Source: Bdellovibrionales bacterium (lineage in GTDB: Bacteria > Bdellovibrionota > Bdellovibrionia > Bdellovibrionales > UBA1609). From it: 5,009 bases of DNA. Made by a program: the position numbers and the translations under genes. Below, piece by piece: positions 1 to 5,009 of this stretch. The notes beneath the pieces were generated by a model. That model saw only the letters and a list, made by a program, of their open reading frames with translations. It was not told the DNA's origin and ran no database searches. The DNA lies in contig JAGRAA010000060.1 in NCBI GenBank assembly GCA_020435185.1, positions 1 to 5,009 on the forward strand, in the 5' to 3' direction. Position 1 is the stretch's first letter, and every line of letters begins with the position of its first letter.

Positions 1-1
1 T

Positions 2-382
2 CGGGGGCAATGTAAAGTAAGACTCGTGTTCGATCAGCAAGGAAAATGTGACTGGGCGAAGACCTCAATTAAGGGCTCGCGCATGGAGCTTCGATCATAT
101 GTGCTTGCAGTAATTAAAAATTTCTGTAAGCGAAAAATTTTGAATGGATATGATTTAAAGAGATCTAATAACATAGATCTATCTTATCGATTCAACACAT
201 ATTCAAACAAGTATGTGGAGCCCAAAATTTTGGGAAATGTTATTCTATTTGACTTACCCGGTCACCAACAAAAGGGCGAATGGCGTTTAGGACCGATAAA
301 GGGCAACCTGATAGCCCCTAATTTTATTTTTTTAAATGAAGATTGGTTTACTGACAATAGTCCCGAACATAATGAAAAATAA
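2..382 (+). CDS. C-terminal part of a protein with a TonB-C/AgmX-like domain (5' end outside window)
   Basis: The frame is open from the left edge (codons start at base 2) to the TAA at 380-382, so the real start lies upstream. A GTG at 26 could be called as a start but falls inside a beta strand of the apparent domain, and no ribosome binding site precedes it. The visible N-terminus reads GQCKVRLVFDQQGKCDWAK, followed by KGSRMELRSYVLAVIKNF. This is the strand, Gly-Lys turn, strand, Ser/Gly, helix pattern seen at the C-terminus of TonB-family energy transducers and of AgmX/PglI-type proteins, which link envelope complexes to an inner-membrane motor. The fit is from pattern only. About 75 further residues follow (hydrophobic strands around ILGNVILFDLPG, an acidic C-terminus), which is longer than a plain TonB tail. 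It could instead be an unrelated hypothetical protein; the missing N-terminus, where a membrane anchor would be, prevents a decision. Confidence 0.7.
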   Translation, partial: RGQCKVRLVFDQQGKCDWAKTSIKGSRMELRSYVLAVIKNFCKRKILNGYDLKRSNNIDLSYRFNTYSNKYVEPKILGNVILFDLPGHQQKGEWRLGPIKGNLIAPNFIFLNEDWFTDNSPEHNEK

Positions 383-391
383 ATATTTTTC
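374..391. terminator. AT-rich perfect inverted repeat at the end of the first gene
   Basis: GAAAAATA (374-381) and TATTTTTC (384-391) are exact reverse complements around two A residues; as RNA this gives a 7-bp stem with a 4-nt loop. It overlaps the TAA stop of the first gene and carries a T run in its right arm, so it may help end transcription. The stem contains a single G-C pair and no T tract follows it, so it would be a weak terminator at best. Confidence 0.25.
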
Positions 392-404
392 AAAAAAACG
401 GTTG

Positions 405-433
405 TAGACAATACTTTATGGATTTTATTTAAT
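405..433 (+). promoter_or_regulatory. possible sigma70-type promoter for the ten-cysteine protein gene
   Basis: TAGACA (405-410, five of six matches to TTGACA) is separated by 17 bases from TTTAAT (428-433, five of six matches to TATAAT). Transcription would begin near base 440, leaving a short leader before the ATG at 457. The region is so AT-rich that a chance match is plausible. Confidence 0.35.
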
Positions 434-456
434 AAAATGGATACATTGAAAATCTC

Positions 457-924
457 ATGTTTTTAATTTTCTTTTTTTTATACACCCTTCAGGCTTCGGC
501 AGATACTCCCTGCAAGGAATTCATAAATAGCTGTGAATACTATAAATGCATGAACAGCCATTATCCCTGCGGCAAAGCAAACTATCTTCACGACTTCGGC
601 TATAAGTACTGCCTCTTGTACAATGAAGACGATTTTTATCTCAATAGTGGTAGAGAGACACAGTTTTTTTTAGATGATGTCTCCCTCTGTTTGCGAGAAA
701 AACTAGAAGAGATAGAACCACCTAAGAATGATTGGGGAGCCTGTCAGTCTTATAAAAAATCTGCCATCGATACTCATTCCGAATGCTATGTCAGCTCCGG
801 TTACTGTGAACTCTCCAAGGTAGAGCAAAAAAGAATCGTCAAAATGGCCACCTCAGAACTATGGCAACCTATTGTATTATCCGAAGGTCTTCAGTTAAAG
901 TGGCACTGTAAAAAAGAGAAGTAA
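457..924 (+). CDS. small secreted ten-cysteine protein, stanniocalcin-like cysteine pattern
   Basis: This 155-residue protein starts with a hydrophobic segment ending in a signal peptidase I site (QASA, cleavage after residue 15), so export is likely. The mature part has ten cysteines at residues 19, 26, 31, 38, 52, 78, 96, 110, 117 and 151, which suggests five disulfides and an oxidising destination (periplasm or outside). Intervening residues number 6, 4, 6, 13, 25, 17, 13, 6 and 33. Human stanniocalcin-1, as I recall it, has 8, 4, 5, 8, 23, 15, 13, 6 and 34 between its ten intrachain cysteines. Both have an E-C-Y at the eighth cysteine and a similar stretch before the sixth. Homology is my inference and no function is assigned. 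The ATG at 457 lacks a clear Shine-Dalgarno sequence, and the signal peptide has no positive charge, so the true start may be at 437 in another frame (see findings). The stop is 15 bases from the end of the converging gene. Confidence 0.8.
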   Translation: MFLIFFFLYTLQASADTPCKEFINSCEYYKCMNSHYPCGKANYLHDFGYKYCLLYNEDDFYLNSGRETQFFLDDVSLCLREKLEEIEPPKNDWGACQSYKKSAIDTHSECYVSSGYCELSKVEQKRIVKMATSELWQPIVLSEGLQLKWHCKKEK

Positions 925-939
925 CAAGACTTTTTCTCA

Positions 940-2994
940 CTACTCTCCATTACCAAAATAGAATTCATTCATTTGTGCATTGGAATCCATACTAAAGACG
1001 GACGGTCGAACCGAATCGTTAAACAGTGGAAAGTTACCATAAACATTAAATTGATCTTTGACTCCTGAAGAGGTGACCACTTGTTCTATTTTTGTAGCAA
1101 TGAGAGTAGAGTTAACTTTGATGCCTGATTTGCCACTATTAAATCCTGTATCAATAACCCCATTTTTATTAATCTTAATCACTCCAGAAGGTACACTCGT
1201 ACTATTATAACTGGAGAGATTTCCGACCACAAAAAGGCTATCGGTATAATCTCCACTGGTATTTCTAATTTGAAGGATGTCATAGGTAAAACCATCTGTG
1301 CCCGTCCCAGAAGTATTGAAGCTGGTGATTAAAGATCCATCATTTGCTAGTTTTGCTATATTATTAGGGCATGCAGTAGAGTTATAGCTAGGAGACAAAT
1401 CACCGGCGATAAAATAATTTCCTGTGGGTAAATTATTTGAACCATATTCTAAGGTTATTGCATAAACATCGTCATTTAATCCAGAAAACCCAGTTCCTGT
1501 ATTAAAGCTCGAGTCCAAACTTCCATCGCTATTTAATCGCGCGATATGTTTACCGACGCTGCCACCATTGTATTTATCAATTTGTCCACCCACTAAAATT
1601 TTTCCATTAGGAAGTCCTGTAGCCGTGTCTCTGTCCATCTTCGCCACATGTATAGCTCCGATAGATCCCGAAAAACCAGATCCTGACGAATTAAAGGTAG
1701 AATCCCAACTCCCGTCATTATTAATCCTTGCGAAATAGTCAGGGACATCTTGCCCATTATAAGCAGTGAAGCTTCCCATGAGAAATAGTTTGCCGGTAGG
1801 TTTATCATCTACTCCTAACTCTTCGATAGCATTTAAATCTTTTAAAGTCGCACCTACTTGATCAGAATTAAAAGTATTATCCCAAGATCCGTCGGCATTC
1901 AGTCGAATAGCTCCATCTGGAACATCATCTCCGTTGTAATGAGTAAAATTTCCGAATACCAGATATTTTCCGGTATAGTCTCCACTCGGAAGACGTTCTC
2001 GAATCACTTTGTTGATACGAGGGGTAAGCGTAGTGCTACCAGATCCAACTCCTCCGGTATTAAAATTAGTATCTATATTTCCGGCATTGTCGACGATAAC
2101 CAATCCGACGGTAGATTTTGTTCCATTGAGTACTGAAAAATTTCCGATAATCCAATGTTTTCCTGTATAATTTCCGCTGGCGTCTCTATGATAGATTATA
2201 TCCGCCACTTCACCGTTAGTTCCCGTACAACAACTGTTAAAGCTAGAGTCTAAAGTGCCATTTGAAAGTAAGCGAACAAAATTTTCTGTAGAAATTGCAG
2301 ATCCATTATATTTTCTAAAGCGACCAGACAATAAATATTTTCCTGTGGGTGCGCCATCTGTCCCGATTTCGGATATAATTTTTCTACCTCTAGGATAAGT
2401 GGATCCGTCATCTAATCCTGAGCCCGCGCTATTAAATGAGCTGTCATAGGTCCCATCACTATTGAGTCTAAATACATTTTCGCTGTTGTATACGCCATTG
2501 TAACTTTGAAAAAAACCACCATACAAAATTTTTCCAGAGTATCCACCATCCATAGTTAATTCGTTAGATAATCCTACATAGCCTCCAGACATTCCCCAGG
2601 CTCCATCCCCTCCGTTGTTGAAACTGGCATCCCAAGCTCCTGTAGAGTCAATGCGAATTAAGCTATCTGGTACAGTTGCGCCATTGTAGGTTTGAAATCG
2701 TCCACCAAGGATTATGTTACCCGTAGGAAGACCATTGACTGAATTTACCTCTTCTAAAATTCCATAGGTAAAGCCATTGGTTCCGACCTGAGAAGCATTC
2801 CAAGCGGGATCCAGTGTTCCATCACTCAGTATTCTTAATACTCCATATTTTGTAGTTCCGTTATACTTCGAGAAGCTCCCTATAGCGTAAAGATTGCCTG
2901 TGTAGTTTACCAGCAGTGTCTCTTTGGAGTAAAATATCGATGATATAAGAGAATCCATCAATTCCAACACCTCCATTATTGAAACTTGTATCAT
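940..2994 (-). CDS. C-terminal fragment of the repeat lipoprotein, about eleven delta-60-type repeats
   Basis: This is the longest open stretch of the broken gene. Repeat sense begins at NYTGNLYAIGSFSKYNG (about 2907); the first 29 residues before it, from ATG 2994, are a shadow of the other frame. There are ten full repeats of about 59 to 65 residues and a degenerate last one ending YFGNGE. Repeat 4 of this fragment carries a Cys-Cys pair (NSCCTG), and the others are almost cysteine-free. No signal peptide or ribosome binding site serves ATG 2994, so on its own it would be neither exported nor efficiently translated. It should be treated as part of the longer gene. Confidence 0.65.
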   Translation of the reverse strand: MIQVSIMEVLELMDSLISSIFYSKETLLVNYTGNLYAIGSFSKYNGTTKYGVLRILSDGTLDPAWNASQVGTNGFTYGILEEVNSVNGLPTGNIILGGRFQTYNGATVPDSLIRIDSTGAWDASFNNGGDGAWGMSGGYVGLSNELTMDGGYSGKILYGGFFQSYNGVYNSENVFRLNSDGTYDSSFNSAGSGLDDGSTYPRGRKIISEIGTDGAPTGKYLLSGRFRKYNGSAISTENFVRLLSNGTLDSSFNSCCTGTNGEVADIIYHRDASGNYTGKHWIIGNFSVLNGTKSTVGLVIVDNAGNIDTNFNTGGVGSGSTTLTPRINKVIRERLPSGDYTGKYLVFGNFTHYNGDDVPDGAIRLNADGSWDNTFNSDQVGATLKDLNAIEELGVDDKPTGKLFLMGSFTAYNGQDVPDYFARINNDGSWDSTFNSSGSGFSGSIGAIHVAKMDRDTATGLPNGKILVGGQIDKYNGGSVGKHIARLNSDGSLDSSFNTGTGFSGLNDDVYAITLEYGSNNLPTGNYFIAGDLSPSYNSTACPNNIAKLANDGSLITSFNTSGTGTDGFTYDILQIRNTSGDYTDSLFVVGNLSSYNSTSVPSGVIKINKNGVIDTGFNSGKSGIKVNSTLIATKIEQVVTSSGVKDQFNVYGNFPLFNDSVRPSVFSMDSNAQMNEFYFGNGE

Positions 2995-3367
2995 ACTGTC
3001 CAGTGCTATCGATTCTTATTAGACCTTTAGGAACACTCCCACCATTCCACAAAGTGGTATTGGCTATGCCTAAAAATATTTTCCCAGTAGCGCCTCCAGA
3101 GGCATTTAATTCTTGCTGAAAAGTGTAAACAGTCCCTCCCGAGCCTCCTACATTAAAGCTAGAATCCCATGTTCCGTCGGCATTAAGTCTGATAAATCCA
3201 TCCGGAACATCTTGACCTCGATAGGTGGTAAAGTCGCCGGCGATAAGGTATTTACCAGTGGTATTACCAGATGAATCCAGCTCATAAGCAAATTTGTAAA
3301 TCTGTGATCCATCGAAGCCCCAAATTGGCGAATACAAGTTTGATCCATCGTGATCAATAAGACTAAT
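2861..3367 (-). CDS. middle fragment of the repeat lipoprotein (between TGA and frameshift)
   Basis: In the same frame as the N-terminal fragment, reading resumes directly after the TGA and gives the end of repeat 1, then repeats 2 (57 residues) and 3 (62 residues), with motifs such as FIRLNADGTWDSSFN and LIRIDSTGQYDTSFN. Repeat sense ends at RDTAG near 2909; the last residues to the TAA at 2861-2863 (KLHRQSLRYRELLEV) are out of frame and meaningless. A TTG at 3337 could be called as a start, but it sits within the repeat and has no ribosome binding site, so independent translation is unlikely. Confidence 0.5.
   Translation of the reverse strand: MSLIDHDGSNLYSPIWGFDGSQIYKFAYELDSSGNTTGKYLIAGDFTTYRGQDVPDGFIRLNADGTWDSSFNVGGSGGTVYTFQQELNASGGATGKIFLGIANTTLWNGGSVPKGLIRIDSTGQYDTSFNNGGVGIDGFSYIIDILLQRDTAGKLHRQSLRYRELLEV
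2906..2908 (-). other. one-base insertion frameshift in an A triplet
   Basis: The - strand reads GGTAAACTACACAGGC. With AA in place of AAA it would encode G-N-Y-T-G and give RDTAGNYTGNLYAIGSF, which mirrors the junction RDASGNYTGKHWIIGNF of a later repeat. One extra A therefore accounts for the change of frame exactly. Confidence 0.85.
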
Positions 3368-3370
3368 TCA
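3368..3370 (-). other. in-frame premature TGA
   Basis: Codon 157 reads TGA on the - strand (TCA on +). The same frame is open on both sides and encodes repeat sequence, so a single substitution from a sense codon (for example GGA, CGA, AGA, TTA or TCA) explains it. In neighbouring repeats the equivalent position holds Gly, Phe or similar residues. Confidence 0.85.
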
Positions 3371-3838
3371 ATTTGAACTATAAGGGTTAACACCGGTGAG
3401 CTCCCCATACACAAGATGTTTGTCGTTGCCTAAATCAATATGTCCATATACTTTTCCAACAAACCCTTTAGGTTTGTCTGACATATAAAAATGTTTTTCC
3501 ACGACATCGCTGCTGTTGCCTGAAGAAGAGACCGATCGAAGGTAGAGACTTCCTCGATAGCCTTGCGGAAGACTGACACCATTGTCATTGACATTAAATG
3601 GAGAGGAGCACTGAAACCACTGCCCATTATCTACTTTGCACTCAAAATAAGAATGTGCTGAATCAGAACTACTAAATAAGGCCTCAGTTCCTGTTAATGC
3701 GGAGACTATTTTAAATTGAGGAGGTTGGATGGATTCATTATTTCCGTTTCCGCTCGATGATCCTGCCATTTCGATGGATTGATTAATTGTACAAGATAGA
3801 TTAAAGATCAAAAGAATAAATAATAACATTTTAAACAT
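3368..3838 (-). CDS. N-terminal fragment: signal peptide, Ig-like domain, start of first repeat
   Basis: This is the part that would be translated if the TGA is real: 156 residues. ATG 3838 is preferred over GTG 3850 because the GTG lies inside the sequence AAGGTGG, an excellent Shine-Dalgarno eight bases before ATG 3838. The signal segment MFKMLLFILLIFNLSC has a lysine, a hydrophobic core and a cysteine at 16. The lipobox NLSC is imperfect because position -3 is Asn where Leu is usual. The segment YFECKVDNGQWFQCSSPF (64-81) matches the E-C-x-L/V-D-x-G-x-W...C-x-S-P signature common in bacterial Ig-like domains of secreted proteins. The fragment ends in the first half-repeat (HLVYGELTG). Confidence 0.6.
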   Translation of the reverse strand: MFKMLLFILLIFNLSCTINQSIEMAGSSSGNGNNESIQPPQFKIVSALTGTEALFSSSDSAHSYFECKVDNGQWFQCSSPFNVNDNGVSLPQGYRGSLYLRSVSSSGNSSDVVEKHFYMSDKPKGFVGKVYGHIDLGNDKHLVYGELTGVNPYSSN

Positions 3839-3846
3839 TAAACGTG

Positions 3847-3853
3847 CCACCTT
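3847..3853 (-). promoter_or_regulatory. ribosome binding site deciding the start of the repeat lipoprotein
   Basis: AAGGTGG on the - strand lies eight bases upstream of ATG 3838. It is the best Shine-Dalgarno match in the window and overlaps the alternative GTG at 3850, which rules that GTG out as the main start. Confidence 0.7.
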
Positions 3854-3879
3854 ATTATTAGATGTTTAGTTATCGGAAT

Positions 3880-3909
3880 TTTATAGATAATACTTAAGTC
3901 TCGTCTCAA
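3880..3909 (-). promoter_or_regulatory. probable sigma70-type promoter of the repeat lipoprotein
   Basis: On the - strand TTGAGA (3904-3909) and TATAAA (3880-3885) each match the consensus at five of six positions with an 18-base spacer. It lies in the only gap between the two - strand genes, 42 bases upstream of ATG 3838, leaving a leader of about 35 bases with the strong ribosome binding site. This suggests separate transcription from the coiled-coil gene. Confidence 0.5.
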
Positions 3910-3938
3910 AATAAGACATCTCCTTGATCGATAGTTTG

Positions 3939-5009
3939 CTAACTAGACTTCTTTAATTCTAATTCACGAATTTGCCTATCTGCTTTTTTAAGTTCTTTTT
4001 GGGCATCTACATATTTTGCTTTCCATTCATTGATTTCTTTTCGTAGTTGGGTCTCACCAGATTTACTCTTTTCGAGTTGCTGGTTTAAAGACTCTAAGTT
4101 TTCAGTACTAGCATGGATCTTTTTAGCCATAAGAGAAGCCTCTGTAGCCATAGATTTATACTTGGCTAAATTTTCATTGGTTGCTCGAATGTATTTTTGC
4201 CGTTCTTTTCTCAGATTATCAGTCATTACAGTAAGCTTATTCACCGTCTTTTGCGTTTGTTTTAAAGCTTGAGTAGAGCTTTCTGCCTTCGCAGCAGCCG
4301 TTCGATTTTGCTTTTTTAATGACTCATATTCCCCCGCCATACGGTGCATTTTTGCTGAAATTTGCTTAAATTTTTGCTCTGATGAGTTCATTTTAGCCGT
4401 CTGTTGAATAAATTGTTTTTTCAACTCAATAACAGACTCTGTTTTATGCTGTAAAGATTTTGTAAGGCTCTCTACTTGCTCTTCTTTTGCTTTTAGTAAA
4501 CTGTCTGAGATGGTTCCTTTATTTAAGGAATCTATTTTATTATTTAAAATATCTATCTCTGTTTTTTGTTGTGCAATAAGTTCTAATTTAGCATCCAGTT
4601 CTTCTTGAGCAACATTCATATTTTTACTCGCATCTATCATGGTGTCATGATATCTAGTTTCTGCTGTTTGGAATCGTTCAACATTATCCTCTAAACGATC
4701 GATAACCTTTCTGTTTTCTTTATTTTCTTCTTCCATTTTTGCCATAAGGTCATTTCTAGATTCGAGCAGCTCTTCAAGCTGCTGAATTTTTTCGTTTCCA
4801 CTTTCAATAAGTTTAAGTGAGTTTTCAACTTGAGTTTTTAAGACTTCAATTTCAGATCTTAGTCGATCTAACTCTTGATTTGATTCATGCGATCGATCGT
4901 TTTCTAACCCAATAATGTCTCCATCAAGGCCTGTTTCTTGAATCATACTTTCAAGAGTAATGCTTTGATCTGTATCTCTGTCTCCTTCGATGTCTTCTTC
5001 GATGTCTTC
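3939..5009 (-). CDS. long coiled-coil protein, C-terminal part (5' end outside window)
   Basis: The frame is open from the right edge to TAG 3939-3941, giving 356 visible residues. The ATG at 4946 is an internal Met candidate only, because sense sequence of the same acidic character continues upstream of it. The first 40 or so visible residues are acidic and probably disordered (two EDIE units, then GDRDTDQS). From about residue 42 to the end the sequence is heptad-like, rich in Glu, Lys, Gln, Leu and Ala, with no proline or cysteine from the Met at 4946 onward: a near-continuous coiled coil with one likely break at KGTISDS (about visible residues 164-170). No membrane segment is seen, so it is likely cytoplasmic. 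A structural, polarity or chromosome-linked role would fit, and an acidic linker followed by coiled coil also occurs in receiver-domain proteins of the FrzS/AglZ type. The missing N-terminus is needed to tell. Confidence 0.8.
   Translation of the reverse strand, partial: EDIEEDIEGDRDTDQSITLESMIQETGLDGDIIGLENDRSHESNQELDRLRSEIEVLKTQVENSLKLIESGNEKIQQLEELLESRNDLMAKMEEENKENRKVIDRLEDNVERFQTAETRYHDTMIDASKNMNVAQEELDAKLELIAQQKTEIDILNNKIDSLNKGTISDSLLKAKEEQVESLTKSLQHKTESVIELKKQFIQQTAKMNSSEQKFKQISAKMHRMAGEYESLKKQNRTAAAKAESSTQALKQTQKTVNKLTVMTDNLRKERQKYIRATNENLAKYKSMATEASLMAKKIHASTENLESLNQQLEKSKSGETQLRKEINEWKAKYVDAQKELKKADRQIRELELKKSS
4986..5009 (-). repeat. perfect 12-bp tandem repeat encoding EDIE-EDIE
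   Basis: TTCGATGTCTTC occurs twice in direct succession (4986-4997 and 4998-5009) and encodes EDIE twice on the - strand. The array runs off the window edge and may continue. The 12-base unit keeps the frame, so copy-number change would only alter the length of the acidic linker. Confidence 0.8.

Larger units (their letters stand above)
943..3457 (-). repeat. array of about fourteen delta-60-type protein repeats
   Basis: The units have a period of about 57 to 65 residues, near the published period of delta-60 repeats. Each contains a strand pair of the type KYLVFGNFTHYNG, then a variable loop with VPDG, then RLNADGSWDNTFN, then Gly-rich residues and a charged strand. The first unit is split by the TGA, the third and fourth join at the frameshift, and the last is degenerate. 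The units have diverged at DNA level, so this is a protein repeat and not a tandem DNA duplication of recent date. Confidence 0.85.
940..3838 (-). pseudogene. delta-60 repeat lipoprotein, interrupted by one stop and one frameshift
   Basis: Read from ATG 3838 to TAG 940-942, this is one gene with two lesions: TGA at codon 157 (3368-3370) and one surplus A at codon 311 (2906-2908 on the + strand). Removing one base leaves exactly 965 codons plus stop, and the repeat motif continues across both points. Order of parts: signal peptide with Cys16 as possible lipidation site, Gly/Ser/Asn-rich linker (25-35), Ig-like domain (about 40-125) with a cysteine pair at 67 and 77, then about fourteen repeats to the C-terminus. 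The repeat consensus is GxxTGKyLxxGxFxxYNGxx...RLNxDGxxDxSFN, the pattern of delta-60 repeats (TIGR02608), thought to form a beta-propeller-like structure. Such proteins are usually surface or periplasmic lipoproteins of unproven role. The long stop-free remainder argues for a recent loss or for sequence errors, not old decay. Confidence 0.8.

Noticed and set aside
911..936. Bidirectional terminator between the convergent genes: GAGAAGT and ACTTTTT around a six-base loop.
   Set aside because: The stem needs two G-T pairs on one strand, which become A-C mismatches on the other; too weak to annotate.
1858..2136. Open + strand frame of 92 codons inside the repeat gene, and a similar one at 4030-4272 inside the coiled-coil gene.
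   Set aside because: Both are antisense to well-supported protein sequence, show no domain or ribosome binding site, and look like by-products of the repetitive coding strand.
2861..2994. Programmed frameshift at the junction of the two repeat frames.
   Set aside because: GGTAAAC is not a recognised slippery heptamer and there is no clear stimulatory element; a single surplus base is simpler.
3368..3370. Reassignment of TGA to a sense codon (code 4 or 25), since none of the gene ends in the window uses TGA.
   Set aside because: Only one TGA occurs in frame across the roughly 1,600 codons of the genes, tryptophan is regularly encoded by TGG, and a second, unrelated frameshift in the same gene shows that it is damaged or misread.
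3368..3370. Selenocysteine insertion at the TGA.
   Set aside because: The aligned position in other repeats is not cysteine, no redox motif is present and I see no convincing stem-loop directly after it.
943..3457. CRISPR-like or DNA-level tandem repeat from the recurring short motifs.
   Set aside because: The similarity is at protein level, with a period of about 57-65 codons and diverged bases; there are no short identical repeats with uniform spacers.
3903..3917. Hairpin GTCT...AGAC after the coiled-coil gene as its terminator.
   Set aside because: The stem is only four base pairs with no following T run, and it overlaps the -35 element of the likely promoter.

Overview
The window is AT-rich bacterial DNA holding two genes on the + strand (2-924) that converge on two genes on the - strand (5009-940). 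Nothing in it is a taxonomic marker. The delta-60 repeat lipoprotein, the many secreted or envelope proteins and the base composition would suit a predatory or environmental member of the Bdellovibrionota or another former deltaproteobacterial lineage; this is inference. I see no tRNA, rRNA, CRISPR array, transposase or integrase.

Left part: the 3' end of a gene that begins before the window (2-382) has a TonB C-terminal/AgmX-like strand-helix pattern. After a short gap with an AT-rich inverted repeat and a possible promoter comes a small secreted protein with ten cysteines (457-924). The order and spacing of those cysteines, and an E-C-Y motif, closely follow those I recall for the animal glycoprotein hormone stanniocalcin. 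This is the most surprising observation in the window.

Middle: one large - strand gene (3838-940) encodes a lipoprotein-like signal peptide, an Ig-like domain with a cysteine pair, and about fourteen delta-60-type repeats. As given it is broken twice: an in-frame TGA (3368-3370) and one extra A (T on the + strand, 2906-2908). Correcting these gives exactly 965 codons plus stop, and the repeat motif runs through both points. It is therefore either a recently inactivated gene or one carrying sequence errors.

Right part: upstream on the - strand, a gene that starts beyond the window (5009-3939) encodes an acidic linker followed by about 300 residues of coiled coil. A promoter and a strong ribosome binding site lie between it and the repeat lipoprotein, so the latter is probably transcribed from its own promoter.

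No shared pathway is evident. The four genes look like envelope or structural functions, and no known operon arrangement is recognisable.
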